55,854 nt of DNA, taken from contig JAFAUB010000148.1 in assembly GCA_019243635.1 (NCBI GenBank), positions 1-55,854 on the forward strand, in the 5' to 3' direction. The notes beneath the pieces are model-generated. The model was not told the DNA's origin, did no database searches, and was given only the letters and a program-made list of their open reading frames with translations. Positions 25,279-34,924 of the stretch are shown here, piece by piece; the first letter of the stretch is position 1, and the number at the start of each line of letters is the position of its first letter. This DNA is from Pseudonocardiales bacterium. GTDB lineage: Bacteria; Actinomycetota; Actinomycetes; Mycobacteriales; Pseudonocardiaceae. A program made the translations under genes and the position numbers.

Positions 25279-25530
25279 ATGAGCGAGCTGCCGATCAGCG
25301 AGGCACGGGATCGCCTCGGCGAGATTGTGTCGAAGGTTGAGCACGCTCAGGAACGGACGGTGCTGACTCGCCACGGCAGGGCTGTGGCGGCGGTGGTTTC
25401 CATCGACGATCTGCGGGAGCTCGAGGCGGCAGAGGATGAGGCCGATCTTGTGGCAGCGCGAGAAGCCCTGGCGAGCACTGAGCGGCGTGTCCCCCACCGT
25501 GAGGTGCTGGCCGAGTACGGCATCGCCTGA
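25279..25530 (+). CDS. Phd/YefM-family antitoxin
   Basis: 83 aa from ATG 25279; the frame extends upstream but the family begins at MSELPISEARDRLGEIV. The segment TVLTRHGRAVAAVVSIDDLRELE completes the Phd/YefM fold, which binds DNA as a dimer. The acidic C-terminal tail (AEDEADLVAAREAL) is the part that wraps and neutralises the toxin. It is followed with no gap by a RelE-family toxin gene. The palindrome just upstream indicates autorepression. Confidence 0.94.
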   Translation: MSELPISEARDRLGEIVSKVEHAQERTVLTRHGRAVAAVVSIDDLRELEAAEDEADLVAAREALASTERRVPHREVLAEYGIA

Positions 25531-25800
25531 GTGGTGAGCTACGGGATTGAGTGGAGTGCTCCGGCGCTTCGCGAGCTGCGCAAGCTCGACAAACCCCTCG
25601 CACGCCGGATCCTGGCGGCGGTGACCAGGCTCTGCGTGGACCCCCGGCCGCCTGGAGTCCAGGCATTGATGGGACAGCCGCCGGGAACGATGCGGCTCCG
25701 CATCGGGGACTACCGCGTGGTGTACGTCATCTGGGACGATCTTGTCCTCGTCACCGTCGTCCGGGTCGCCCACCGTCGTGAGGTGTACCGCGATCTGTGA
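25531..25800 (+). CDS. RelE/ParE-superfamily toxin
   Basis: 89 aa, GTG start directly after the antitoxin stop. WSAPALRELRKLDKPLARRI is the helical hairpin, and MRLRIGDYRVVYVIWDD and VRVAHRREVY are the conserved RelE-family beta-sheet with the basic C-terminal residues used for ribosome-dependent mRNA cleavage. The pairing with a YefM-type antitoxin supports an mRNA interferase role rather than a gyrase-targeting ParE role. Confidence 0.94.
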   Translation: MVSYGIEWSAPALRELRKLDKPLARRILAAVTRLCVDPRPPGVQALMGQPPGTMRLRIGDYRVVYVIWDDLVLVTVVRVAHRREVYRDL

Positions 25801-26048
25801 CTCCATGCCCGGGAGTATCGCGTGGGCGTGATGACCACCACCAGCAGACAAATGGACCTCATGATCGGCGCGGCAGGTCATCGGCGGAACATGTAGACCG
25901 TATTCAGCACGCACAGCGGGGCTAGCGAGGTGCTGTTCAGGCCGCTCAGCCCGCTGAATGCGGAAACCCGCGAGCCCACTGCTCCTTCTGAAGTCATACT
26001 GATCGTGAGGCAGTGGCTCGTCGATCACTTGCAGGTGGTGCACGGTGG
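25801..26048. other. Intergenic, nothing recognised
   Basis: About 250 bases lie between the toxin gene and the convergent decayed cyclo-ligase gene. I see no gene and no clear hairpin here. Confidence 0.4.
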
Positions 26049-26578
26049 TCACGATCGTTGTCGGTGGCCGATGAGCCTCGCCTGGCTCAGGAGCCCTACC
26101 TCGATGTCGGAGTATCCGGCCCCCTTGCCGATGCGCACCCCAGCGAGGTTGACGGCCACGCTGCCGCAGACGACCAGTTCGATCGCCTGCATGTCAGAGA
26201 CGGCCACCTCAGGCGCCACCGTGGTCACCGTGCGGTGAGCCGCCAGCGCCTCGGGCTCGCCGTCGAGCTCGGCCGGATCGAGCCGGAAGAACGGCAGCGG
26301 GTCGGCCAGCTTGGGCACGGCCATGTAGACCAGCTTGCCCTTGCGCAGCGCGCGGGCCCGCACCGGCAGCTGCGCCTGGTCAGGGTTGGCCTTGATCACG
26401 TGTGCCTGTCGCCAGGCGGGCAGCGCCGCTAGCCGCTGGGCGGTGGCGGCCGCCCCGACGAAGTCCGGAATGCGGCCGTGCGGGTACTGCCCGCGCCGCG
26501 GCGCCGCAGTAGGTCCCACACCCGCTCGCGGACGGCCTGTTTTCCGTCCGGCTCGGTCACCTCGGTCACGCGCCTCAT
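26049..26578 (-). pseudogene. 5-formyltetrahydrofolate cyclo-ligase family gene, frameshifted
   Basis: The N-terminal piece (ATG 26578), MRRVTEVTEPDGKQAVRERV, and the larger C-terminal piece, HGRIPDFVGAAATAQRLAAL through GKGAGYSDIEVGLL, belong to one MTHFS-like protein but lie in different frames. The break is near 26500-26520, in a GC-only run (cggcgccgcggcgcgggc). The C-terminal piece could start at GTG 26519 and make 156 aa, but it would lack the conserved KQAVRERVW segment. MTHFS enzymes convert 5-formyl-THF to methenyl-THF with ATP. The family likeness is clear. Whether this is a genuine mutation or a sequencing slip in the GC run cannot be decided here. Confidence 0.75.
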
Positions 26579-26736
26579 GTCCGCGCCACCAGGGGCGAGC
26601 AGCCAGTCCTGCACGTCCTGCTCATTCCGCCAGGGGTAGAGCTCCCGTCCAGCGCCGAAGACGACGGTGAGCCACCGCACCCGTGAGTGGCGATGCGAGT
26701 GATAGCTCGTGTTGCCACTCACAGGGCGCAGCCACG

Positions 26737-27654
26737 CTAACGGCTGTCGCGGGGTCCTCGGGGGCCTGAGGTGCCGCCGGGGCGGCGGCGGCGCAGGTAG
26801 CGCTCGAAGTCTGCGGCGATGGCTTCCCCACTGGCCTCGTGCAGCGTGAGGTCGGTATCGCCGCGCTCCTCCAACGCCCGCACGTAGCTGGCGACCTCGT
26901 CGTCCTCATCAGCCATTTCGCTGACCGTCGCCTCCCACTCCTCGGACTCCTCGGGCAGCGCGCCGAGCGTGACCTCGAGGTCGAGCGCTTCCTCCACCCG
27001 GTGCAGCAGCGCCAGGGTGGCCTTGGGAGAAGGCGGGGCGGAGACGTAGTGCGGCACCGCCGCCCAGAACGCGATGGCCGGCACTCCGGCCTGCACGCAG
27101 GCGTCCTGGAAGATCCCCACGATCCCGGTGGGGCCCTCGTACTTGGAACGCTCCAGCTTGAACCGGGCGGCCGAGGCGGCGTCGTAGGCGGTCCCGGTGA
27201 CCGGTACCGGCCGGGTGTGCGGGGTGTCGGCGAGCAGGGCGCCCAGGATGACCACGGTGGTGATCTCGAGGTCCAGGACGTAGCGCAGCAGCTCATCGCA
27301 GAACGACCGCCAGCGCATGTTCGGCTCGATACCGTGCACCAGCACCACGTCGTAGTCGGCCCCGGGCGGACGGCACACCGACAGCCGGGTGGTGGGCCAC
27401 TCGATGCGCCGGGTGATCCCGTCGACCAGTTTGGTGGTAGGCCTGGTGACCTGGAAGTCGTAGTAGTCCTCCGGGTCAAGCTCGGCCAGCGGCGTCGCGT
27501 CCCAGCTCAGCTGCAGGTGCTCGATGGCGGTGCTCGCGGCGTCCCCGGCGTCATTCCAGCCCTCGAACGCGGCGACCAGCACCGGAGAGGTGAGCTGGGG
27601 CAGCGGCGATCCGCGGGAGGCAGAGTCGCTGCCGGGGGTGTCCGGATGGGTCAC
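26737..27654 (-). CDS. PAC2 family protein
   Basis: 305 aa. The PAC2 fold is shown by PVLVAAFEGWNDAGDAASTA, YDVVLVHGIEPNMRWRSFC, VVILGALLADTPHTRPVPVT, and the segment from EGPTGIVGIFQDACVQAGVP to AIAFWAAVPHYVS. In eukaryotes PAC2 helps assemble the proteasome. In actinobacteria the family is often near mshC, metH and proteasome genes but has no proven assembly role. The C-terminal ~60 residues are acidic then Arg/Gly-rich (RRRRPGGTSG). It is divergent from metH, with about 80 bp between the two starts. Confidence 0.92.
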   Translation of the reverse strand: MTHPDTPGSDSASRGSPLPQLTSPVLVAAFEGWNDAGDAASTAIEHLQLSWDATPLAELDPEDYYDFQVTRPTTKLVDGITRRIEWPTTRLSVCRPPGADYDVVLVHGIEPNMRWRSFCDELLRYVLDLEITTVVILGALLADTPHTRPVPVTGTAYDAASAARFKLERSKYEGPTGIVGIFQDACVQAGVPAIAFWAAVPHYVSAPPSPKATLALLHRVEEALDLEVTLGALPEESEEWEATVSEMADEDDEVASYVRALEERGDTDLTLHEASGEAIAADFERYLRRRRPGGTSGPRGPRDSR

Positions 27655-27737
27655 CGCGCTAGCCTACGGCTCCTGGGCCGCACCGGCCGTCACGCGATAC
27701 CGCGAGAGCCTGATATCGCTGCTCTACGCTGCATCTC

Positions 27738-30700
27738 ATGACCTTCTCATCGCTGCTCGATGTGCTGGCGCGTCGTGTCCTGGTCGCCGATGGGGCGATG
27801 GGCACGATGTTGCAGTCAGCCCCGCTGAGCCTGGATGACTTCGCCGGGTTGGAGGGCTGCAACGAGATCCTCAACGTCACCCGCCCGGACGTCGTGCGCA
27901 CCGTGCACCGGGGCTACCTGGAGGCGGGTGCCGACGCGGTGGAGTCCAACACCTTCGGCGCCAACCTGGCCAACCTCGCCGAGTACGGCATCGCTGATCG
28001 GATCCGGGAGCTCGCCCAGGCGGGTGCCGTGTTGGCCCGCGAGGTGGCCGACGAGTTCACCGAATCGGACCGGCCGCGGTTTGTGCTCGGCTCGGTCGGC
28101 CCGGGTACCAAGCTGCCCACCCTGGGTCACATCTCCTTCGCCGAGCTACGCGACGCCTACGTCGAGCAGGTCCGCGGTCTGCTCGACGGTGGAGTCGACG
28201 CGGTGCTGGTGGAGACCAGCCAGGACCTGCTGCAGTGCAAGGCGGCGGTGATCGCCGCCCGCCGAGCGATGGCGACCGAGGGCCGGCACGTCCCGGTCAT
28301 CACCCAGGTCACGCTGGAGACCACCGGGACGATGCTGCTGGGCACCGAGATCGGCGCGGCGCTGGCCGCGCTGGAGCCGCTGGGCATCGATCTGATCGGG
28401 CTGAACTGCGCCACCGGCCCGGCCGAGATGAGCGAGCACCTGCGCCAGCTGGCCAAGCACTCCCGGATCCCGCTGTCGGTGATGCCCAACGCCGGGCTAC
28501 CCGAGCTCGGCAGGGGTGGGGCGGTCTACCCGCTGACCCCCGACGCGCTGGCCACCGCGCTGGCCGGTTTCGTCACCGAGTTCGGTGTCCGGCTCGTCGG
28601 TGGTTGCTGCGGCACGACCCGGGAGCACATCGCGGCGGTAGCGCAGGCGGTGGCCGGCCTGACCCCTCGCCGCCGGCGGCCGCGCCCCGAGCCCGGGGTG
28701 TCCTCGCTCTACACCGCGGTGCCGTTCCGCCAGGACGCCAGTGTGCTGATGATCGGCGAGCGCACCAACGCCAACGGGTCCAAGGCGTTTCGCGAGGCCA
28801 TGCTCGCCGAGCGCTTCGAGGACTGCGTCCAGATCGCCCGCGCGCAGACCCGGGACGGCGCGCACCTGATCGACCTGTGCGTGGACTACGTCGGCCGCGA
28901 CGGCACCGCCGACATGGCCGAGCTGGCCGGGCGGCTGGCCACCGCGTCGACGTTGCCGGTCATGCTGGACTCCACCGAACCCGCAGTGCTCCGCGCCGGT
29001 CTGGAACGCCTCGGCGGGCGGTGCACGGTCAACTCGGTGAACTTCGAGGACGGCGACGGGCCCAGCTCGCGATACCAGCGTGTCATGGAGCTGGTCCGCG
29101 AGCATGGTGCGGCGGTGGTGGCGCTGTGCATCGACGAGCAGGGGCAGGCCCGCACCGCCGAGTGGAAGGCGCGGGTGGCCTCGCGGCTGATCGATGACCT
29201 GACGGTGAGCTGGGGTATGCGCACTTGCGACGTCATCGTCGACTGCCTCACCTTCCCCATCTCCACCGGCCAGGAGGAGACGCGTCGCGACGCGCTGGAG
29301 ACCATCGAGGCGATCCGCGAGGTCAAGCGGCGCTACCCGGAGGTGCAGACGACGCTCGGGGTGTCCAACGTGTCCTTCGGCCTCAATCCGGCGGCCCGTC
29401 AGGTGCTCAACTCGGTGTTCCTGCACGAGTGCGTGCGGGCCGGGTTGGACACCGCGATCGTGCATGCCTCGAAGATCCTCCCGATGGCCCGGATACCGGA
29501 CGAGCAGCGGGCCGTGGCGCTGGACCTGGTGTACGACCGGCGCCGGTCCGGACCCGGAGTACATTACGACCCGCTGCAGCAGCTGATGGCGCTGTTCGAG
29601 GGCGTCACGACCTCGTCGTCGAAGGAGTCCCGAGCGGCTGAGCTTGCCGCGTTGCCGCTGTTCCAGCGGCTGGAGCGGCGGATCGTCGACGGGGATCGCA
29701 ACGGGTTGGCCGAGGACCTGGACGCCGCCCTGGAGCAGCGGCCCGCGCTGCAGATCATCAACGACACCCTGCTGTCCGGGATGCGGACCGTCGGTGAGCT
29801 GTTCGGCTCGGGCCAGATGCAACTGCCGTTCGTGCTGCAGTCGGCCGAGGTGATGAAGGCGTCGGTCGCGCACCTCGAACCCCACATGGAGCGCTCGCGC
29901 GACGACACCGGCAAGGGTCGGCTGGTGCTGGCCACCGTCAAGGGCGACGTGCACGACATCGGCAAGAACCTGGTGGACATCATCCTGTCCAACAACGGCT
30001 ACGAGGTGATCAACCTCGGCATCAAGCAGCCCATCAGCGCGATCCTGCAGGCCGCCAGAGAGCACCGCGCGGACGCCATCGGGATGTCGGGGCTGCTCGT
30101 CAAGTCCACAGTGATCATGAAGGAGAACCTGCAGGAGATGAGCTCCCGGGGGCTGTCCGACACACCGGTGCTGCTCGGTGGGGCGGCGCTGACCCGGGCC
30201 TACGTGGAGAGCGACCTCGCCGAGCTGTACCCGGGCGAGGTCCGCTACGCCCGGGACGCCTTCGAGGGCCTGCGGCTGATGGACTCGATCATGACCAGGA
30301 AGCGGGGCGGCACCGTGCCCGCCGACCCGAAGGAGGAGGCCAAGGCGGCTGAGCGTAAGGCCCGGCGGGAGCGGTCGCTGCGCATCGCGCAGGCCCGCCG
30401 GGAGCTTGAGACCGGCGCCGAGGAGCCGGTACCGGCGCGCTCGGAGGTGGCCACCGACGTGCCGATCCCGACTCCACCGTTCTGGGGCGCCCGGATGGTC
30501 ACCGGTATCCCGGTGGCCGAGTTCACCGCGATGCTCGACGAGCGGGCCACCTTCCTGGGCCAGTGGGGCCTGCGCGGGTCCCGGAGCAAGGACGGCCCCT
30601 CCTATGAGGAGCTGGTGGAGACCGAGGGCCGGCCCCGGCTGCGCTACTGGCTGGACCGGCTGACCACCGAGGGGGTGCTCGCGCACGCCGCGGTGGTCTA

Positions 30701-31298
30701 CGGCTATTTCCCGGCGGTCGCCGAGGGCGACGCGTTGGTCGTGCTCACCGAGCCCCGCCCGGACGCGGCCGAGCGGTTCCGCTTCGTCTTCCCTCGCCAG
30801 TGCCGTGACCGCAGGCTGTGCCTGGCGGACTTCTACCGGCCTCGGGCGGCGGCACTGGCCGCCGGCGAGGTCGACGTGCTGCCGCTGCACCTGGTGACGA
30901 TGGGCCAGGCGATCGCCGACTACGCGGCCGAGCTGTTCGCTAAGGACGCCTACCGCGACTACCTCGAGGTGCATGGCCTGGGTGTGCAGCTGACCGAGGC
31001 GTTGGCCGAGTACTGGCACCGGCGGATCCGGGAAGAGCTGACCTTCGCCTCAGGGGCCGCGGTGGCTGAGGAGGACCCCGCTGAGGTGGAGGAGTTCTTC
31101 AAGCTCGGCTACCGGGGCGCCCGGTACTCACTCGGCTACGGGGCCTGCCCCGAGCTCGAGGACCGCGCGAAGATCGTCGCGCTGCTGCGGCCGGACCGGA
31201 TCGGGGTGACGCTGTCCGAGGAGTTCCAGCTGCACCCGGAGCAGTCCACCGACGCCATCGTCGCGCACCACCCGGAAGCCAAGTACTTCAATGCGTGA
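27738..31298 (+). CDS. metH: Cobalamin-dependent methionine synthase
   Basis: 1186 aa, about the length of mycobacterial MetH. Domains in order are: homocysteine-binding barrel (residues ~1-310, zinc cysteines in GLNCATGP and VGGCCGTT); methyltetrahydrofolate barrel (~340-600; MIGERTNANGSKAFREAML); cap and B12-binding domains (~640-870; KGDVHDIGKN with Asp737, His739 and Gly742, His739 being the lower cobalt ligand); and the C-terminal AdoMet reactivation domain (~900-1186; PFWGARMV, SLGYGACPEL). It moves a methyl group from methyl-THF through cobalamin to homocysteine in the cytosol. I see no cobalamin riboswitch in the short leader. hisE follows after 9 nt. Confidence 0.97.
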   Translation: MTFSSLLDVLARRVLVADGAMGTMLQSAPLSLDDFAGLEGCNEILNVTRPDVVRTVHRGYLEAGADAVESNTFGANLANLAEYGIADRIRELAQAGAVLAREVADEFTESDRPRFVLGSVGPGTKLPTLGHISFAELRDAYVEQVRGLLDGGVDAVLVETSQDLLQCKAAVIAARRAMATEGRHVPVITQVTLETTGTMLLGTEIGAALAALEPLGIDLIGLNCATGPAEMSEHLRQLAKHSRIPLSVMPNAGLPELGRGGAVYPLTPDALATALAGFVTEFGVRLVGGCCGTTREHIAAVAQAVAGLTPRRRRPRPEPGVSSLYTAVPFRQDASVLMIGERTNANGSKAFREAMLAERFEDCVQIARAQTRDGAHLIDLCVDYVGRDGTADMAELAGRLATASTLPVMLDSTEPAVLRAGLERLGGRCTVNSVNFEDGDGPSSRYQRVMELVREHGAAVVALCIDEQGQARTAEWKARVASRLIDDLTVSWGMRTCDVIVDCLTFPISTGQEETRRDALETIEAIREVKRRYPEVQTTLGVSNVSFGLNPAARQVLNSVFLHECVRAGLDTAIVHASKILPMARIPDEQRAVALDLVYDRRRSGPGVHYDPLQQLMALFEGVTTSSSKESRAAELAALPLFQRLERRIVDGDRNGLAEDLDAALEQRPALQIINDTLLSGMRTVGELFGSGQMQLPFVLQSAEVMKASVAHLEPHMERSRDDTGKGRLVLATVKGDVHDIGKNLVDIILSNNGYEVINLGIKQPISAILQAAREHRADAIGMSGLLVKSTVIMKENLQEMSSRGLSDTPVLLGGAALTRAYVESDLAELYPGEVRYARDAFEGLRLMDSIMTRKRGGTVPADPKEEAKAAERKARRERSLRIAQARRELETGAEEPVPARSEVATDVPIPTPPFWGARMVTGIPVAEFTAMLDERATFLGQWGLRGSRSKDGPSYEELVETEGRPRLRYWLDRLTTEGVLAHAAVVYGYFPAVAEGDALVVLTEPRPDAAERFRFVFPRQCRDRRLCLADFYRPRAAALAAGEVDVLPLHLVTMGQAIADYAAELFAKDAYRDYLEVHGLGVQLTEALAEYWHRRIREELTFASGAAVAEEDPAEVEEFFKLGYRGARYSLGYGACPELEDRAKIVALLRPDRIGVTLSEEFQLHPEQSTDAIVAHHPEAKYFNA

Positions 31299-31307
31299 GA
31301 GTCGTGA

Positions 31308-31571
31308 GTGAAGACGTTCGACGAGCTGTTCGACGAGCTCACCCATCGGGCCCGGACCCGGCCGGCCGGCTCGGGCACGGTAGCGGCGCTGGACGACGGG
31401 GTGCACGCGCAGGGCAAGAAGGTGCTCGAGGAGGCCGGCGAGGTGTGGATCGCCGCCGAGCACGAGTCCGACGAGCGGTTGGCGGAGGAGATCTCGCAGC
31501 TGCTCTACCGGGTGCAGGTGCTCATGCTCGGGCGGGGGATCAGCACCGCCGACGTCTACCGCCACCTGTGA
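31308..31571 (+). CDS. hisE: Phosphoribosyl-ATP pyrophosphatase
   Basis: 87 aa, GTG start, typical length for stand-alone HisE. It begins [20 protein letters not shown], and the MazG-like all-alpha signature [19 protein letters not shown] holds the Glu residues that bind magnesium, followed by [19 protein letters not shown] helices. It hydrolyses PR-ATP to PR-AMP, the second step of histidine synthesis. It is 9 nt after metH and is probably cotranscribed with it. The hisG gene that commonly follows hisE in actinobacteria is not here; a convergent nuclease gene lies 5 nt beyond the stop. Confidence 0.96.
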   Translation: MKTFDELFDELTHRARTRPAGSGTVAALDDGVHAQGKKVLEEAGEVWIAAEHESDERLAEEISQLLYRVQVLMLGRGISTADVYRHL

Positions 31572-31576
31572 GGCGC

Positions 31577-32485
31577 CTACTCCGCCCGGTCTCGGGCGGT
31601 CTGCGCGCCCGCGCCGGAGAGGTCCGGCCAGCCCGGGTAGGGGGGTGAGACGCCGCCGAACGCTGGGCAGCGTGGCTTGTGGTCGCACCAGTGACACATC
31701 CGGCTCGGGCTGGGGCGGAAGTCACCGCTGCGGGCGGCCCGCCGGATCGCTGACCAGATCGCGGCGAGGGTGCGCTCGAAGCGGATCAGCTCCGCCTCAT
31801 CAGGGGTGTAGCTCAACACCTGCCGATCAGTCAGGTACAGCAGCCGCAGCTGGCGCGGCACCACCCCTCGGATCCGAAGCAGAACCAGCGCGTAGAACTT
31901 CATCTGGAACAGTGCCTTGGCTTCGAAGACCTCCCGTGGCGCGGTACCGGACTTGTAGTCCACTACCCGGATCTCCCCGGTGGGGGCGACGTCGAGCCGG
32001 TCGATGTATCCCCGCAGCAGCAGCGGCTGGTCTTCCCCGGTGTCGCCGGCGGCCAGCTCCGCCTCCACCAGCAGCTCGCAGGCCTCAGGCTGGACCAGCC
32101 GGGGGTCCTCCAGCGAGAAGTAGGCGTCGACGAGCGCACGTGCCGAGTCGAGCCACTCGGCGAGCTCCGGATCGTCAGGGCCGGCGAACAGCTCGGCCAG
32201 CTCTGGGCTGCCCGCCAGGATGTCGCGCCAGGCGGGACCGACCAGTTCCCGCCCGGTCTCGGCGGCTCGCCGGTCGGGGGACAGCGCGAAAAGCCGCTCC
32301 AGCGCGGCGTGCACCACGGTGCCGCGAACCTGCGACCGGCTCGGTGTCTCCGGGAGCCGGTCGACCGCCCGGAACCGGTACAGCAGCGGGCACTGCTTGA
32401 AGTCCGCCGCCCGCGACGGTGACAGGGCCGGGCGCCTGCGCGCGGCGGGGCTGGTTTCCAGGCTGGGGGCCAGGCTCTCCGTCAT
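31577..32485 (-). CDS. RecB-family PD-(D/E)xK exonuclease with Fe-S cluster
   Basis: 302 aa from ATG 32485 (MTESLAPSLETSP); the frame is open to 32548. LSPSRAADFKQCPLLYRFRA is the first nuclease motif with a cysteine. RGTVVHAALERLF, then IRVVDYKSGTAP, carries the PD-(D/E)xK catalytic Asp and Lys. CHWCDHKPRCPAFGG supplies three more cysteines, giving the AddB/Cas4-like four-cysteine iron-sulfur site. It lacks a helicase part and probably trims DNA ends in repair. TACCCT ends about 7 nt before the ATG, so the transcript may be leaderless, as is common in actinobacteria. From memory it corresponds to Rv2119. Confidence 0.88.
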   Translation of the reverse strand: MTESLAPSLETSPAARRRPALSPSRAADFKQCPLLYRFRAVDRLPETPSRSQVRGTVVHAALERLFALSPDRRAAETGRELVGPAWRDILAGSPELAELFAGPDDPELAEWLDSARALVDAYFSLEDPRLVQPEACELLVEAELAAGDTGEDQPLLLRGYIDRLDVAPTGEIRVVDYKSGTAPREVFEAKALFQMKFYALVLLRIRGVVPRQLRLLYLTDRQVLSYTPDEAELIRFERTLAAIWSAIRRAARSGDFRPSPSRMCHWCDHKPRCPAFGGVSPPYPGWPDLSGAGAQTARDRAE

Positions 32486-32662
32486 GGTTGGCAGGGTAGG
32501 CGAGCCCCCCGACAGCACTGCGCACCCGACCGGGCGGCGGTCTGTCACCGCGACCCGCGTTGCGCCCCCGTTGCCCGGTAGTTGGTCCGCGTTAACTCAC
32601 GGTTCTGGCGCGTCGTCCCGTACCGTTGATGGTCTCCAGAACCATGCGGGAGGAGGTGCCTC

Positions 32663-34447
32663 GTGCCGTACGACTATTCCGGCGACCGAGCCGCTGAGGG
32701 TCGAGACCGCATCGACCCCGCGCTGGCCGCTCAGATCAGGATCCTCGAGGATGAGGTGACGCTGCTGCGTCGTCGACTGACCGAGTCCCCCCGGCACGTC
32801 CGGTTGATCGAGGAGCGCCTCGCCGAGGCTTCCGCGTCGGTGGCCCAGCTCACCGAGCGGAACGCCAAGCTGGTGGAGACGCTGCGGGAGGCCCGCAGCC
32901 AGCTCCTCGCGCTGCGCGAAGAGGTCGACCGGCTGGCTCAGCCGCCCAGCGGCTACGGTGTGTTCCTCGCCTGCTTCGACGACGGCTCGGTGGACGTGTT
33001 CACCTCCGGGCGCCGGATGCGGGTGGCGGTGTCGCCCTCGGTCGAGGTGCCGCGGCTGCGACGCGGCCAGAACGTGCGGCTCAATGAGGCGCTGACCGTG
33101 GTGGAGGCGGGCACGTTCGAGTCGACGGGCGAGGTCTGCGCACTGCGCGAAGTACTCGACTGCGGCCTGCGGGCGCTGGTCATCGGGCACGCCGACGAGG
33201 AGCGCGTGGTGTGGCTGGCCGACCCACTGCTGCCAGGACCGGACAATCCCGACACCGTGCCGCTCAAGCCGGGTGACTCCCTGCTGGTGGACACCAAGGC
33301 CGCGTACGCCTACGAGCGGGTGCCCAAGGCGGAGGTCGAGGATCTCGTGCTGGAGGAGGTTCCCGACGTCGGGTACGAGGACATCGGCGGCCTGGCCAAC
33401 CAGATCGAGCAGATCCGCGACGCCGTCGAGCTGCCGTTCCTGCATGCCGAGCTGTTCCGCACCTACGAGCTGCGCCCACCCAAGGGTGTGCTGCTCTACG
33501 GTCCTCCCGGATGCGGCAAGACCCTGATCGCCAAGGCGGTGGCCAACTCGCTGGCCAAGAAGGTGGCCCAGGTCCGAGGGGACACTGAAGCCAAGAGCTA
33601 CTTCCTCAATATCAAGGGCCCTGAGCTGCTCAACAAGTACGTCGGGGAAACCGAGCGGCACATCCGGCTGATCTTCCAGCGGGCCAGAGAGAAGGCGTCG
33701 GAGGGCACCCCGGTCATCGTGTTCTTCGACGAGATGGACTCGATCTTCCGTACCCGCGGGTCGGGGGTCTCCTCCGATGTCGAGACCACGATCGTGCCGC
33801 AGCTGCTCAGCGAAATCGATGGCGTGGAGGGGTTGGAGAACGTCATCGTCATCGGTGCCTCCAACCGCGAGGACATGATCGATCCGGCGATCCTGCGCCC
33901 CGGGCGGCTCGACGTGAAGATCAAGATTGAGCGCCCGGACGCTGAGGCGGCCAGGGACGTCTTCTCCAAGTACCTGACGGTGACGCTACCGCTGCACGCC
34001 GACGACCTCGCCGAGTTCGGGCGGGACCGCCAGGCCTGCATTCAGGCGATGATCCAGGGCACCGTCGAACGGATGTACGCCGAGAGTGAGGAGAACCGCT
34101 TCCTGGAGGTCACCTACGCCAACGGCGACAAGGAGGTGCTCTACTTCCGGGACTTCAACTCCGGAGCGATGATCCAGAACATCGTCGACCGGGCGAAGAA
34201 GAAGGCCATCAAGTCGGTGCTGGAGACCGGGCAGCCGGGGTTACGGATGACCCATCTGCTGGACTCGATCGTCGACGAGTTCGCCGAGAACGAGGACCTA
34301 CCCAACACCACCAATCCGGACGACTGGGCGCGGATCTCAGGTAAGAAGGGCGAACGGATCGTGTACATCCGCACCCTGGTCACCGGCAAGAACGCCGACT
34401 CCGGTCGGGCTATCGACACGGCCACCAACACCGGCCAGTACTTGTAG
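32663..34447 (+). CDS. arc: Proteasome-associated AAA+ ATPase (ARC/Mpa)
   Basis: 594 aa, GTG start after a strong GGAGGAGG. The N-terminus is a coiled coil (~25-92) that binds Pup, then tandem OB domains (~97-235; [17 protein letters not shown]). The AAA module has Walker A GPPGCGKT (280-287), Walker [11 protein letters not shown] (Asp356, Glu357) and the Arg-finger region [10 protein letters not shown]. The C-terminal GQYL is the docking tail for the 20S core. A ring of this ATPase unfolds pupylated proteins and feeds them to the proteasome. The gene appears intact, but dop, pup and prcBA, normally just downstream, are missing from this window. Confidence 0.97.
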   Translation: MPYDYSGDRAAEGRDRIDPALAAQIRILEDEVTLLRRRLTESPRHVRLIEERLAEASASVAQLTERNAKLVETLREARSQLLALREEVDRLAQPPSGYGVFLACFDDGSVDVFTSGRRMRVAVSPSVEVPRLRRGQNVRLNEALTVVEAGTFESTGEVCALREVLDCGLRALVIGHADEERVVWLADPLLPGPDNPDTVPLKPGDSLLVDTKAAYAYERVPKAEVEDLVLEEVPDVGYEDIGGLANQIEQIRDAVELPFLHAELFRTYELRPPKGVLLYGPPGCGKTLIAKAVANSLAKKVAQVRGDTEAKSYFLNIKGPELLNKYVGETERHIRLIFQRAREKASEGTPVIVFFDEMDSIFRTRGSGVSSDVETTIVPQLLSEIDGVEGLENVIVIGASNREDMIDPAILRPGRLDVKIKIERPDAEAARDVFSKYLTVTLPLHADDLAEFGRDRQACIQAMIQGTVERMYAESEENRFLEVTYANGDKEVLYFRDFNSGAMIQNIVDRAKKKAIKSVLETGQPGLRMTHLLDSIVDEFAENEDLPNTTNPDDWARISGKKGERIVYIRTLVTGKNADSGRAIDTATNTGQYL

Positions 34448-34472
34448 GTGTCGTGCGTCTGGGCGAGCCGAG

Positions 34473-34740
34473 TCAGCTCAGGGCCCGCGCTGGGGTGATG
34501 TCGGCGTTGTGATGGAAGACGTTCTCCGGGTCATAGATCGCCTTGGTCCGGGCGAGTCGCTGGTACTTGGCCGGTCCATAGGAGGCCCGCACGCGGTACT
34601 CCTCGAGTTCGCTCACGGCGTTGAGGTAGCCGCCGATACCCCGGGCGCGCGGCAGCAGAACCCGCCAGAAGGACCGCACCCAGCGCCGGTCGGCGTCCCC
34701 CAGCTTCCCGGCCCAGCCGCAGCGCCTCGGCGCCCTCTGC
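34473..34740 (-). pseudogene. C-terminal fragment of a BBE-type FAD-linked oxidoreductase
   Basis: The last ~85 residues before the stop at 34473 include ADRRWVRSFWRVLLPRARG, IGGYLNAVSELEE, RVRASYGPAKYQRLA and YDPENVFHHNADI. This is the berberine-bridge (BBE) tail of FAD-binding PCMH-type oxidases. Upstream of ~34740 the similarity ends abruptly in arginine-rich noise, so the flavin-binding domains are gone. It lies exactly where dop would be expected after the ARC gene, and so marks a rearrangement junction. Confidence 0.82.
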
Positions 34741-34924
34741 CGAGGCGCCCGGATGTCACGGTCGTGAGCACTGGTGACTCTCCGCCGGCTGGCGGTGGAT
34801 CTGTTGCGACGCTGGGCATCTCCAGACGTTCCGTCCCGCCCAGCGAGGGCTGACGCTACGTCCGAACTCGAGCTGATGGCAGCCGCCGATCGATGACGGA
34901 AAGCAACCGAGTGTAGCGGGCTGC

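Noticed and set aside
27655..27737. Possible cobalamin riboswitch before metH
   Set aside because: The gap between PAC2 and metH is only about 80 bp, with no B12-box-like sequence; too short for the element.
28497..31019. 840-codon open frame on the minus strand
   Set aside because: It is antisense to metH, has low-complexity translation and no start context; metH is certain.
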